A DNA stretch of 64,000 nucleotides from Myxococcales bacterium UBA1238 (GCA_002309015.1 DBWM01000068.1:18538-82537); one strand, 5' to 3'; positions 8,913-18,366 are shown, numbered from the stretch's first letter. The notes: generated by a model from the letters alone, not told the origin. Numbers and translations are program-made.

Positions 8913-8927
8913 ACGCTTTTTAAGCGT
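8913..8927. terminator. Small hairpin between convergent ppx and uvrD-like genes
   Basis: ACGCTT-TTT-AAGCGT gives a 6-bp stem overlapping the uvrD-like stop codon and lying 15 bp past the ppx stop. It lacks a strong T-tract on either strand, so termination is only suggested by its position. Confidence 0.35.
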
Positions 8928-10830
8928 CTTCCGCCCATAGAGAAGTCAGCAGACTGCCCCCATTCGCCCCGAGTTCGGTCAAAAAACAGCTCGTATCCAG
9001 ATAGCCCTCGCGCATGGATCCCCATTGGGGCGAGCAAAGATACAGCCAACGCCTGGCACGAGTCACCGCCACGTAAAAGAGGCGACGTTCCTCCTCCAGC
9101 TGCTGCGGATCCGAAAGCGCGCGGCGCAAAGGAAACAGCCCCTGAGCCACCGACAACAAAAAAACCGCTGTCCATTCAAGACCTTTGGCTTGATGGACCG
9201 TGCTTAAACAAAGCGGCGCCTCACCCGATTCGCGCTCTAATGTGGAGTCTTCGAGCCAGGTCAACTCGTCCAAAAACTGTTGAATCGACGCGCTGTTTTC
9301 GGCCCATTGCGCCAACTGCAGAATCTCGTCGAGGCGTTCCGCCGCATTTTCGTAGCTGCGCTGCAAAGCATCCCTGTAGCCAGAATCCAGAATCGCCTGG
9401 ACCATCTGCATGGGCGAATTCTTTAACGCCTCGATTTTTAAAAGAAAACCTCTCGTTTCATTCCAGACGCGCGAGGCTTTTTGAACGGTTGCGAGCGCGC
9501 GCACCTGCCCCCAGGGATCGCCTGTGACCGAGAGGGCCTCAAAAATGGATTCCGCTGTGCGAAGCCCCACGTGAGGGCGCAACCGCAGCGCGCGCAGCCA
9601 GGAATTGCGATCCATAGGCGTCTGCAAAATGCGAAAATGCGCCAGCAAATCCCGAATATGCGCCTGGTCGAAAAAGCGTATACCCCCGCGGATTTCAAAG
9701 GGAATCCCTTGTTTCTGCAACTCCAGCTGGAGTTCCATCGACTGGTAATGCGCCCGAAACAGGATCGCCTGCTCTGAAAGCGGCACCCCTTCATCCCGAA
9801 GCGCGATGACGCGCTGCACCAGTTTGCGCGCCTGCTCGCCCACCGAATTCAAATGCCACCAGAAAGGCTTAGGTCCATCCTCCAGGGCGGAATGCAGAAC
9901 CTTGTGAAATTGCTCGCGATTTTTTGAAATCGAAGCGTTGGCCAAAGCGACAATCTGCGGCGTACAGCGATAACAGGTTTCCAGCCGATAGAGCGCAGCG
10001 CCCGGGAAATCCTGATGAAATTGAAGGAAGTTTCGTAAGTCCGCTCCCCGAAAGGCATAAATCGACTGGCAATCGTCGCCTACGGCCATCAGATTTTTGG
10101 GATTGAGCTGCCGAATCAAAGCGACCTGAAGGCGATTGGTGTCCTGATATTCGTCGATCAGCACATGCAAAAACCGCTCCGAAACCGCTTGCTGAAACTG
10201 CGGGCAATCCTCCATAAGCAGGCGCAGATTGACCAGTAAGTCATCGTAATCCATGGCATTTTGAGCCAATTTGCGCCGCAGGTATTCCGTGCAAACGCGA
10301 TCGATCCGCTCCGCCTCGGAAGCAAATTTGGGAAAACGGTTCCTTACAAATTCGGTCAGCTCGCAATCAATGTTTTGGGCATGCGAGAACACAGCCTGAA
10401 GCCATTCTGCCTTAGGAAACAGGGGGTTATCGCCCACAACCGCTTCGCGCGCCATCTGACAGATCTCGAGGGATTCCTGCGCGCTTAAGATGGCAAAGCC
10501 CGGCTGATAACCGATCTGCGACGCAAACGGCTGAATCAAACGATGCGCGATCGCGTGAAAAGTGCCCGCCCAAAGCCCCTGCGTCTGCGCCCCCATCGCG
10601 ACGAGCCGATCCCGCATCTGGCGCGCCGCCTTGTTGGTAAACGTCAGCAGCAGAATGCGATCCGGAGATACACCCTGAGCGCAAAGCCAGGCCGCCCGCG
10701 CCGTCAGCACCCGCGTTTTGCCCGAACCAGCCCCCGCAACCACCAGCTGATAAGGCGCCGTCCCCGTTACAGCCCGCTTTTGTTCCTCATTCAGGTTGAG
10801 GAAAATCTGATGAAAATCAGCAGGTTGCAA
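8920..10830 (-). CDS. uvrD: UvrD/Rep/PcrA superfamily 1 DNA helicase
   Basis: The protein has 636 residues, a little shorter than UvrD/PcrA (about 720). The motifs are in order: NEEQKRAVTG (Q motif), AGAGSGKTR (Walker A), LLTFTNKAARQM (Ia), DEYQDTN (II), VGDDCQSIYAFRGA (III), ETCYRC (IV region), VHQAKGLEW (V) and AVTRAR (VI). It is a 3'-5' ATP-dependent translocase acting in repair, recombination control or rolling-circle replication. The only upstream start in frame is TTG 10830, two bases after the TAA of the branching-enzyme gene, so translation is probably coupled to it; no separate ribosome site is seen. The C-terminal Tudor-like tail of PcrA appears to be missing. Confidence 0.88.
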   Translation of the reverse strand: MQPADFHQIFLNLNEEQKRAVTGTAPYQLVVAGAGSGKTRVLTARAAWLCAQGVSPDRILLLTFTNKAARQMRDRLVAMGAQTQGLWAGTFHAIAHRLIQPFASQIGYQPGFAILSAQESLEICQMAREAVVGDNPLFPKAEWLQAVFSHAQNIDCELTEFVRNRFPKFASEAERIDRVCTEYLRRKLAQNAMDYDDLLVNLRLLMEDCPQFQQAVSERFLHVLIDEYQDTNRLQVALIRQLNPKNLMAVGDDCQSIYAFRGADLRNFLQFHQDFPGAALYRLETCYRCTPQIVALANASISKNREQFHKVLHSALEDGPKPFWWHLNSVGEQARKLVQRVIALRDEGVPLSEQAILFRAHYQSMELQLELQKQGIPFEIRGGIRFFDQAHIRDLLAHFRILQTPMDRNSWLRALRLRPHVGLRTAESIFEALSVTGDPWGQVRALATVQKASRVWNETRGFLLKIEALKNSPMQMVQAILDSGYRDALQRSYENAAERLDEILQLAQWAENSASIQQFLDELTWLEDSTLERESGEAPLCLSTVHQAKGLEWTAVFLLSVAQGLFPLRRALSDPQQLEEERRLFYVAVTRARRWLYLCSPQWGSMREGYLDTSCFLTELGANGGSLLTSLWAEDA

Positions 10831-10832
10831 TG

Positions 10833-12467
10833 TTACAACCGCGATTCACAAAAAAGGCGAAAATCCAATTGAGGAAACAGATTCCACTGCGACTGGCGCT
10901 TTTGCACAAAATGGTCGTTCGGATCTGCTCCGTTCAGGCAAGCCTCAGCGCCGTCGCAAAGCTGCTTGAACGCCGCCAGATGATCTTCCGTACGCTGAAC
11001 CGCGTATTTCACAGTGGTGCCTGCACGCATCATGAAGGCAAAATCCGAACTCTGCGCCAGAATCAGCTCTCGCGCCGCCTGATTGAGCGCCGCCTCAACC
11101 AACGACAAGCGAGGCGACTTCAGCGCGCGCTCACCCAGCGACGAAAGCTGCTGCGCGGCCGTATGCAGGTAGCGGTAAATCCACTCGTTGGTTTCGTTGC
11201 ACCAATATTGCGCAAACCCGCCTTCACCCCAGCTTGAAAGCGCAGGCGTGGAAGACTGCAGAATGGGATACGCCGACAAATATTGGGAAGGCGTGCAAAG
11301 TCTGACTTCCGCTTCGTCATCGGCCTGCGGGGACTTCGCCGCTTCCCGAATCAAAAACTCAATAAAATCGGGACCTTCAAACCACCAATGGCCGAAGAGT
11401 TCCGCGTCGTATGGCGCCACGATCAGAGGCATGCGATCCATCATGCCGGCCAGATGAGCCAGCTGCTGACGCCGCGACTTTACAAAATGCCGCGCATGCT
11501 CCGCCGCTTTGGCGCGCGCCGCATCGGGATCATACCAATCCTTATCGTTGGTCGGCCCCGTGACCCGATGATACTTGAGCCCCGTCGCAACGCGAACGCC
11601 ATCCGGAGGAACGCAAGGCTCTAAGTCCTTTAATGGCAAGTCAAAACCAATATCACGATAGAATTCCCGATATTGAGGATCGCCGGGATAACCCGTTTGC
11701 GCAGACCAGACCTGCTCGCTCGACGCCAAATCGCGGCCGAACGCAGCAACCCCCGTTCCCTTGCAGGCCAGAGGCGCATAAACCCCATAAACCGGCGCCG
11801 AACTGGCATTTAAGAGGCCGTGCGCATCCGTAAAGAAATAGCGGATTTGTGCCTCAGCCAAAAACTCATCGATCCCCGGTGCAAACCCGCATTCCGCAAG
11901 CCAAATCCCCGACGTCTTCCGGCCAAAGATCTGCTCATACTGCTGAGCGGCCAGTTGAATTTGAGCGCGCGCCGAAGCCCTGTCGTTCATCATCAGCGGC
12001 AAGAAGGCGTGCGTCGCGGAGCTGGTGATCACCTCTAGGCGGCCAGCTTGCTGTAACCGCTTGTATTCATTTACCAAATCGCCATCGAGCTGTTCATATA
12101 AAGCCCAGAGATGATCCAAGCGCTCCGCGTAAAAACGCGCGATCGCATGCTCCGCTCTACGCGTCGCCGTTCGCTGCAGTTCTCTGGCTGCAAGTTCGCG
12201 CAACTCCTTGAAAAATTGCGCATATCGCTCGCGAAGCAGATCGTCCTGCAGCATAAAAATGAGCGTCGGACTCAGACTCACCGTGACCTGAGCCGGAATC
12301 CCATCGCGTTCGAGCGATCGCCATGCGCGAATCAGCGGCAGATAACTCTCGGTAATCGCTTCAAAAAGCCAGCGTTCCTCTAAAGACCGGGGATGCTCCG
12401 GATGGCGGACGTAAGGCAGATGGTGATGCAGGACCAGGCAAAAAGCCCCAAGCGGATGCGCCGCCAT
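10833..12467 (-). CDS. GH57 family 1,4-alpha-glucan branching enzyme
   Basis: At 544 residues the protein has the expected size for GH57 branching enzymes (TK1436/AmyC type, DUF1957-containing). The N-terminus FCLVLHHHLPYVRHPE is the GH57 first conserved region. The probable nucleophile is Glu192 in WLAECGFAPG and the acid/base Asp354 in APYDAELFGHWWFEG. The C-terminal helical domain carries aromatic residues near QYWCNETNEWIYRYLH. It would introduce alpha-1,6 branches into glycogen-like polymer in the cytoplasm. It begins 3 bp after the DUF4912 gene, a pairing seen in many bacteria, and is followed by the helicase gene with almost no gap. Confidence 0.85.
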   Translation of the reverse strand: MAAHPLGAFCLVLHHHLPYVRHPEHPRSLEERWLFEAITESYLPLIRAWRSLERDGIPAQVTVSLSPTLIFMLQDDLLRERYAQFFKELRELAARELQRTATRRAEHAIARFYAERLDHLWALYEQLDGDLVNEYKRLQQAGRLEVITSSATHAFLPLMMNDRASARAQIQLAAQQYEQIFGRKTSGIWLAECGFAPGIDEFLAEAQIRYFFTDAHGLLNASSAPVYGVYAPLACKGTGVAAFGRDLASSEQVWSAQTGYPGDPQYREFYRDIGFDLPLKDLEPCVPPDGVRVATGLKYHRVTGPTNDKDWYDPDAARAKAAEHARHFVKSRRQQLAHLAGMMDRMPLIVAPYDAELFGHWWFEGPDFIEFLIREAAKSPQADDEAEVRLCTPSQYLSAYPILQSSTPALSSWGEGGFAQYWCNETNEWIYRYLHTAAQQLSSLGERALKSPRLSLVEAALNQAARELILAQSSDFAFMMRAGTTVKYAVQRTEDHLAAFKQLCDGAEACLNGADPNDHFVQKRQSQWNLFPQLDFRLFCESRL

Positions 12468-12470
12468 GAC

Positions 12471-13430
12471 TTAAGCCTTCAAATACAATGCGCGATAGGG
12501 GTTACATGAAGAACTCGAAGGTCCATTGTGAGAAGGGTTTTCTCCGTTTTGTTCCCCAGCGTTCTGCCGCTCTCTCAAGGCCTGATCTGAAGCGCCAAAC
12601 GTCCCCTGCCGGCTGCAGCGCATCAAAGCCTCTGAATCGATTTTAGATAAATCGGGATCCACGGTTCTGAGCGCCCGGCCCGCATCGTCGACCTCGATGA
12701 CATGGCGGAAACAAACGGGATCCAGACCCGCAGTTTCCTTAGGCAAAACCATGGGTTGCGAGCCTGCGATATGGACGAACGCATCTCCCGCCTTAAAGCC
12801 GATCGCCGTCATCATGCGCGCCATCGGCTGATCGAGCACGATATCGAGGTGACCGATCCAATCCTGGATCTCGTAATCCTTAATCAATGCGGGCGTATTC
12901 GAAGCGTCATCCTTAAACAGGAACAAGCGCAGGCAGAGTTTTGCCCTGTAATCCTGAAGAGTTGCACGCGCCCGCCCGATGGCTGCAGCCGTCAGTTCCC
13001 AATAAATGAACGCCGACATCGGATCGCGCGGCAGGGCCACGATGCGGTTTTCACCGTAGGCGAGCGGCAAATCCAGCGGCGGATCCTGCCGGGGGGTCAT
13101 AAACTCGCCAATGGCAAGTAAAATCTCTTGCGAAGCCGCTGCCTCTGCTTCATCGAGGGCTTCCTGATAATCGACATCCTCTTCGGGCCCATCGCTGTCG
13201 ATCGACTCCGCATCCATCGAGATCGAAGCGTAGGCGTCAGGGCTCAAAACCGGAGGGTGAGCGGCCAATTGTGCTAAATATTCCGCAGCCTTATCGCGAC
13301 TCTCAAAACGGAGTCCATGCGTTACCCATACCCCCGATTCGTTGCTGATCTGACCCAACAGCTGATTCCCCAAAAACACCCGAACGCCATCATCAACGGG
13401 GATGAACGAAAAGAGAGGGTTGGCAACCAT
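12471..13430 (-). CDS. DUF4912 domain protein
   Basis: The start is ATG 13430 with AGGAG 5 bases upstream, giving 319 residues. The central part (IVALPRDPMSAFIYWELT..., then a beta-rich stretch to about residue 235) is a DUF4912 domain. The first 60 residues hold a small separate beta segment, and residues 65-110 and the C-terminal tail are acidic or low complexity. DUF4912 genes sit next to GH57/DUF1957 genes in many genomes, so a role in glucan or envelope metabolism is plausible but unproven. It heads the minus-strand group DUF4912, GH57, helicase. Confidence 0.75.
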   Translation of the reverse strand: MVANPLFSFIPVDDGVRVFLGNQLLGQISNESGVWVTHGLRFESRDKAAEYLAQLAAHPPVLSPDAYASISMDAESIDSDGPEEDVDYQEALDEAEAAASQEILLAIGEFMTPRQDPPLDLPLAYGENRIVALPRDPMSAFIYWELTAAAIGRARATLQDYRAKLCLRLFLFKDDASNTPALIKDYEIQDWIGHLDIVLDQPMARMMTAIGFKAGDAFVHIAGSQPMVLPKETAGLDPVCFRHVIEVDDAGRALRTVDPDLSKIDSEALMRCSRQGTFGASDQALRERQNAGEQNGENPSHNGPSSSSCNPYRALYLKA

Positions 13431-13540
13431 GAGGACTCCTGACGGCAGGTTAACAAAAAAGGACCTAAAAAACGCGCAGTTAAAGGACACAAAAGTTTCC
13501 ACGCAAACCGCGCATGAATTGCAAGCAACTTTTCCTCCTC

Positions 13541-13554
13541 AGAATCGCGATTCT
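13541..13554. promoter_or_regulatory. 14-bp perfect palindrome in a divergent promoter region
   Basis: AGAATCGCGATTCT is its own reverse complement and lies in the 244-bp gap between the DUF4912 gene (minus, starts 13430) and the TPR gene (plus, starts 13675). A dimeric repressor could bind here and control either direction. A possible weak plus-strand promoter is TTGCCG (13614) with TGTAAT (13635), at a short 15-nt spacing. Confidence 0.35.
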
Positions 13555-13674
13555 ATCAACACCAAACGCGCATGCCAAGCGTTTCCTGCAGTCCAAAACC
13601 GATTTATAACCGCTTGCCGATCCATTCGATATGCTGTAATCGTAAGACTTTTTCCGACATCAAACAGGGTACAA

Positions 13675-14643
13675 ATGCGCGAACAACTGGAAGCCCTCAT
13701 CGCACAAAACAAATTGCCTCTGGCCGATAAGCTCGCCCGCGATACCCTTGCGGAGATGGATGCGGAGCAAAAACCTCTTGAATATTGCGGAGTTTTGCAA
13801 GCCATCGCGCGCATTGCGGTCTTAAGGGGTCGCTTGCCCGAAGCGATCAAACAGCTGCGCCAATCCTGCGAAATCAAGCGGCGCGTGCTCGGTCCAACCA
13901 GCCGCGATTTAGGCGCAACCCTGCATAGTCTGGGCGATTTGTTAACGCATTCCGGACTTTTTGAAGAAGCCGAGCAAACCTTCTGGCAGGCTATCGAAGC
14001 CATGGAAGGCGAACTGGGTCCCGATCATCCCGATCTGGTGCCCAGCTTAACCAATCTGGGTTCGATTCTGGCCCGGCGGGGGGCGATGCATCAGGGCGAA
14101 CAGCTGATGTGCCGCGCGCTCAAAAACAGCCAGACCAGCCAGGATCCCGCACAAACGGCGCGATTGCTCGCGGTGCTCGCTCAGACGAGGGCGATGCTCA
14201 ATCATCCCGAAACGGCCCCGACCGCGAAGAAAGCGCTTCAGATGATGAAGGAAACGCTGGGCGAAGCGCATTTTGAATACCAAATCGTTCACGATCTGCT
14301 CGAAACCCTTGCAGCCCGTCCCGATCCGCCACCCGACTGGGGCGGACAGCTCGGCATGGGCGCCAATTTAATGAAACGAGGGCTCGATGCCCACGCCATC
14401 GAAGTGCTCAAAAGCGTTTGCCAGCAGGCGCGCGATGCCCAGAAAACGGAGCCTGAAGCCTGGGCCTGTGGCATGCTCACGACGCTCTATATCCGCTCAA
14501 ATCAACCACAATTGGCGCTCGAATCGAGTCAGCGCGCGCTGGATCTGACCCAAAACCTGCTTACGCCTGAAGCGCTCGAACCCTTTATTGAAGCCCATCA
14601 GCAGGCCCAGGCGGCCGTGCAGGCGGCATCGAATCCAACCTAA
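13675..14643 (+). CDS. Tetratricopeptide-repeat protein
   Basis: The start is ATG 13675 behind AGGG; the longer open frame back to 13402 overlaps the promoter region of the opposite gene. The 322 residues contain TPRs of the kinesin-light-chain spacing (about 42 residues) across residues 35-185, such as GATLHSLGDLLTHSGLFEEAEQTFWQAIEAME and PSLTNLGSILARRG. A second helical set lies near 225-310. There is no signal peptide or membrane segment, so it is a cytoplasmic protein-interaction scaffold. The EI24 gene follows after 19 bp and is probably co-transcribed. The partner is unknown. Confidence 0.75.
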   Translation: MREQLEALIAQNKLPLADKLARDTLAEMDAEQKPLEYCGVLQAIARIAVLRGRLPEAIKQLRQSCEIKRRVLGPTSRDLGATLHSLGDLLTHSGLFEEAEQTFWQAIEAMEGELGPDHPDLVPSLTNLGSILARRGAMHQGEQLMCRALKNSQTSQDPAQTARLLAVLAQTRAMLNHPETAPTAKKALQMMKETLGEAHFEYQIVHDLLETLAARPDPPPDWGGQLGMGANLMKRGLDAHAIEVLKSVCQQARDAQKTEPEAWACGMLTTLYIRSNQPQLALESSQRALDLTQNLLTPEALEPFIEAHQQAQAAVQAASNPT

Positions 14644-14662
14644 CCCGCAAAAAGGCCATCCC

Positions 14663-15391
14663 ATGTCGATCCTTCAAGGCCCAGTCTCGCTCTTAAAAGG
14701 GGCCCGCGTACTCGCCCAACATCGCGAATTAATTAAGTTTTCTCTCATTCCAGCGATCATCGTGTTTGTGGTCTCGCTGCTGGGCTTTTTCTTATCCTTT
14801 TATTTTGGAGATCGCCTTCTCGGGCTCCTGATCGAGGAACCCGAGCAACTGTTGCTGAAATGCCTTTGGATCGTCTTTTCGTTCATTTTGAAGCTGGGGG
14901 CCGCGTTTATCTGCCTGCTCATCACGCCGTGGCTCATCATGCTTTTCGGTTTTCCGCTCTGTGAGCCCCTCGCCAAACGCATCGATCAGCTGTTAAATGG
15001 ACAGGAAGTGGACGCATCTTTTTCTCACGAGATGCTCCTGACCTTCACCACGACTGCAGGGTTGCTGATCATCGGCCTTGCGGGTTCCGTTCTTTTTTGG
15101 CTCTTGGGTCTGATTCCTGGCCCCAATTTACTGGCTGGCCCCTTTGCCGCGTTCATCTGGACGCCCGCGTTTTTTGCGCTCGATGTGATCGACTCAAGCC
15201 TGTCGCGGCGCCAATGGACTTTGCGTCAAAAGCTCCATTTTTTGCTCAGGCATCCCACCACATCCATCAGTCTGGGGCTTTGCGCGAGCATTTTGCTCTC
15301 GATTCCCGTCCTCAACCTGTTTGTGCTGCCCGTAGTGGTCGCAGCAGGCGTGATCACCGTTCGGGATCTTGAACAAAAACAGCAGCTTTAA
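14663..15391 (+). CDS. EI24/CysZ-like integral membrane protein
   Basis: Starting at ATG 14663 (AAGG upstream), the 242-residue protein has four hydrophobic segments. These are near residues 25-55 (with IIVFVVSLLGFFLSF), 70-105, 135-180 (with a GLIPGPN loop) and 205-235. The N-terminus (LQGPVSLLKGARVLAQHRELIKFSLIPAII) and the pattern of paired helices match the EI24 domain, which includes CysZ sulfate transporters. Sulfate transport is possible, but no sulfur genes are nearby. It overlaps the convergent FHA gene by 4 bp. Confidence 0.75.
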   Translation: MSILQGPVSLLKGARVLAQHRELIKFSLIPAIIVFVVSLLGFFLSFYFGDRLLGLLIEEPEQLLLKCLWIVFSFILKLGAAFICLLITPWLIMLFGFPLCEPLAKRIDQLLNGQEVDASFSHEMLLTFTTTAGLLIIGLAGSVLFWLLGLIPGPNLLAGPFAAFIWTPAFFALDVIDSSLSRRQWTLRQKLHFLLRHPTTSISLGLCASILLSIPVLNLFVLPVVVAAGVITVRDLEQKQQL

Positions 15392-16152
15392 CCCCAAACA
15401 CCCCAAGCGTAATAAATTCCGTACAAAAGCCCGAGCATGCCCGCAAACAGCAGCGCGTACAGGCCTAACCTGCGCAATTTGGGATGTTTTTTGCTGTGAC
15501 GGCGCACCACAAAGAGCCGATCGGCCAGCGTAAAATAATCGCCATCCTTTAAACTGAGCTCGGTATATCCCCGTCCTTTGCGCGCAAAATATTCGTCCGT
15601 CTCGGCTTTGACCCGCCGCCACCCTCCGGAAAAAATCGCCAGTTCTTCAGGGATTGCGGGATCGTCCAGCTTTAAATCCGCGTTTGGACCGCTGCCCACC
15701 ACCGTGCGCTCACCCACCTGGCAGCCGCGCCCCGCTTCGGGGCCATATTGTTCCCAAAGGGTAAAACCCGAAAACTCGCCCCGGCGATATCTTTCATAGA
15801 GTTCGGTTTCAAACTGCCCATAGTCGGTGCTCTCGGTGGTCAGCCCGCCCTGCCAGTTGATGTAGACTTCGATGCAAACAGAGCCACAGCAAAAATAGAA
15901 TCCGTTGTTGATTTCCTTCATGTCGAAGATTTCATCGAAGCCCAGAGAGCATTCATCCGAAAACAGGTCGACCACGTAATAACGGTTGTCTTTTCTAAAG
16001 ATACGGCACATGCAGCTGCCCACCTGGGGGCTGTCGATCACCACGTCGTTTTTGGGATGGCTGCCGATCGTGATGCAATCTTGATCCAATGCGTGATGCT
16101 TCACGCGGCCGCGCTCATCGGTCACTTTAACGAGCAATTCGCAGGAGGGCAT
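15388..16152 (-). CDS. Tandem FHA-domain protein with C-terminal membrane anchor
   Basis: Start ATG 16152 with AGGAG 8 bases upstream; 254 residues. Residues about 5-75 form one FHA-like domain (ITIGSHPKNDVVIDSPQVGSCMCRIF). Residues about 140-215 form a second one (RTVVGSGPNADLKLDDPAIPEELAIF). The first keeps the GS..N(D) pattern for phosphothreonine binding; the second is more degenerate. One membrane helix (LGLYALLFAGMLGLLYGIYYAW) is at the extreme C-terminus, so the FHA domains face the cytoplasm as in tail-anchored proteins. FHA domains read Ser/Thr phosphorylation. No kinase gene is nearby, but two PP2C phosphatases are in this window. Confidence 0.75.
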   Translation of the reverse strand: MPSCELLVKVTDERGRVKHHALDQDCITIGSHPKNDVVIDSPQVGSCMCRIFRKDNRYYVVDLFSDECSLGFDEIFDMKEINNGFYFCCGSVCIEVYINWQGGLTTESTDYGQFETELYERYRRGEFSGFTLWEQYGPEAGRGCQVGERTVVGSGPNADLKLDDPAIPEELAIFSGGWRRVKAETDEYFARKGRGYTELSLKDGDYFTLADRLFVVRRHSKKHPKLRRLGLYALLFAGMLGLLYGIYYAWGVWG

Positions 16153-16167
16153 CTGTCGGCTCCTTTC

Positions 16168-18366
16168 TTACGGCAAAAGAATCTCATCCCGCCCCATCGA
16201 CTGAATGCGCAACTCATCCGACAAGCTGACGCGGATCCATCCATCCAAGTCCGTTCTCCATAAGGGAATTTTTCGATCCTGATAACGTTTGAGCGCGTAG
16301 GGAGAAGGCAAACCAAAACTGTTATAACGGCCCGCGGTCAGGACGATCGCTTTCGGTTTTAAGGCCTCCAAAAACGCCTCTGAATTGCTGCCGCGACTGC
16401 CGTGATGGGGCGCTTTGAGCACACAAATATTGCCCAGCAATCCTCTGTTTTGTAAATCATTTTCCTTTTTTTCGGTAATATCGCCCGTCAGCAGCAAATC
16501 GCAGCCCGGCCCCACGATTTTCATCACGATCGAAGCATCATTTTCTCCCCAGGATGCATCCAACACATGGCTCAGCACTTCGATTTGAACCTCGCCCATC
16601 TGCCATTTGCCTGGCTCCGCAATCTCTATCGGCTTCTTTGTTTTTTGAATCGCCTCCAGCGTTTTTTGCCATGCAGGCTCTGGAGATACGCGACCATTCA
16701 CAAAAAAGCGATCGACTTCGACCTCCTTTAAAACCGCCATCAGTCCGCCGTAATGATCCGAATGGCCGTGCGAAATAAAGACGGCATCGAGATGCCCGAT
16801 CCCCTCGTGTCGCAGATAAGCGAGCAGCGCCTTCGCTTCAAAATCGGGGCCCGCATCCACCAAAATGCTGCGATCGTCGCTTCGAACCAAGAGCGCATCG
16901 CCCTGCCCCACGGCGATCGCCTCGACCGCAACGCCCTTAAAACCGCTCGCCGCACTCCATACAAAAAATGCGCAACTGATTAAAATTGCAAACTTTTTTT
17001 GGCGAAGGCAGACCCCTGTCATCAGGCATATGGGGATCGCCAAAGCGAACGCCCAACGCCGACCCACGATTTGCTGATCCCACCCCAAATCGAGCAGCGC
17101 CTCCGCAAACGCGACCAAAAGCTCCGCGCCCTTCGCCGCCCAGTTCAAAGGCATGGAAGTCAGCGGGCTTGCAAACAGCGCCAAAAGCCCCAAAGGCACC
17201 AGAACGCCGCTCGCCACGGGCGTTAAAACCAAATTGGCCGCCAGCGACATGGGTGCAAAAGTCCCAAAATGGTAAGCCTGAATCGGAGCCGTTGCCGCCC
17301 AGGCGACCAGACAAGTCCAAAGCACCGAAACGAGCCCTTTTTTGAACCGACCGCCACACCACAAGAGCGCTCCCACCGCCGCAAACGAGAGCTGAAAGCT
17401 CACCTCAAAAGGTGCCCCATGCTGATGTGCGATCACCATAAATGCAGCAAATCCAAAGAGATTTTTGCCGTTAGAAGGTTTTAGAAAACAATTCGACAGG
17501 AGCAGCCCCGTCACCATGACGCCCGCCCGGCAGGCGCTCACCGGAAACTGCGCCAGCGCCACAAATCCCCAGACGCAGGGCAACGCCGCAACCGCCGACC
17601 AGCGTTTGGGAAACATCACCCCCAGGCGACAAAAAAGCTTTGAAAACGCCCCAAAAAGCGCCAGCGCAAAACCCGCAACATGAAGCCCGCTCACCGCCAG
17701 CAGATGCGCCAATCCCGTTGATTTCAAAGCTCTTTCAGCTGACTGAGGCAACGATTTTTTATCGCCCAGAAGGAGCCCCTTTAAAACCGCAGCGCCATAC
17801 CAGCCATCCAGCTCATCCAGCGCATCGCGCGCCCATTTGCGCAGCGAAAGCAGCCTCAAAGCGCCCTGACCTGCGGGCTCAAGCAACAAAACCGGCCCAT
17901 GCGCCTGCCAGAGAATCGATCGCCTGCGCCCCCATTCCTTAAAGTCAAAACCGCCCGGATTCTCTTGTGATGAAAGGAGATGCGGACGATTGACGAGCAG
18001 TCTCGCGCCCACCGCAAGGCCGGGTTGATAGGCGACCGAACTCACCCAAATGAGCGCATTTTTGACGCCATCCGGCGCCACGACCAGGTTCAGATGGCCT
18101 CCGCTCAGCTCCGCCTCCACCACGCGCCCCATCACGCGGTGACCGATGGCAGGCGGCGCATCGTCCGCCGCATCAAAAGCTGCACTCACCATGCCCGAAG
18201 CGAGCGAAAAAGCGATCAGCGCCCAGCAGGAATTCCCTGTTTTGCGCGTCCAACTCCCTAAAAATACGACGAAAACGAGTGCAATAAGCCCACCTGCCCA
18301 CGCCCATTCCTTCAAACAGAGACCCAGCCAAAACGCAAACCCGAGTTTGATCCACGGTCGCTCCAT
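16168..18366 (-). CDS. comEC: ComEC/Rec2 DNA-uptake channel protein
   Basis: The chosen start is ATG 18366, preceded by GGAGGG; a TTG start at 18432 would add 22 residues without a ribosome site. The 732-residue protein has the three ComEC parts. An N-terminal helix pair and OB-like domain occupy about 20-160. A polytopic Competence domain runs from about 195 to 480 (LLAVSGLHVAGFAL). A C-terminal metallo-beta-lactamase-like domain follows (AVGQGDALLVR, HGHSDHYGG near residue 530, KAPHHGSRGSNSEAF). ComEC moves single-stranded DNA across the inner membrane during transformation, and the beta-lactamase-like domain may be the nuclease. It ends 15 bp from the FHA gene on the same strand. Confidence 0.9.
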   Translation of the reverse strand: MERPWIKLGFAFWLGLCLKEWAWAGGLIALVFVVFLGSWTRKTGNSCWALIAFSLASGMVSAAFDAADDAPPAIGHRVMGRVVEAELSGGHLNLVVAPDGVKNALIWVSSVAYQPGLAVGARLLVNRPHLLSSQENPGGFDFKEWGRRRSILWQAHGPVLLLEPAGQGALRLLSLRKWARDALDELDGWYGAAVLKGLLLGDKKSLPQSAERALKSTGLAHLLAVSGLHVAGFALALFGAFSKLFCRLGVMFPKRWSAVAALPCVWGFVALAQFPVSACRAGVMVTGLLLSNCFLKPSNGKNLFGFAAFMVIAHQHGAPFEVSFQLSFAAVGALLWCGGRFKKGLVSVLWTCLVAWAATAPIQAYHFGTFAPMSLAANLVLTPVASGVLVPLGLLALFASPLTSMPLNWAAKGAELLVAFAEALLDLGWDQQIVGRRWAFALAIPICLMTGVCLRQKKFAILISCAFFVWSAASGFKGVAVEAIAVGQGDALLVRSDDRSILVDAGPDFEAKALLAYLRHEGIGHLDAVFISHGHSDHYGGLMAVLKEVEVDRFFVNGRVSPEPAWQKTLEAIQKTKKPIEIAEPGKWQMGEVQIEVLSHVLDASWGENDASIVMKIVGPGCDLLLTGDITEKKENDLQNRGLLGNICVLKAPHHGSRGSNSEAFLEALKPKAIVLTAGRYNSFGLPSPYALKRYQDRKIPLWRTDLDGWIRVSLSDELRIQSMGRDEILLP

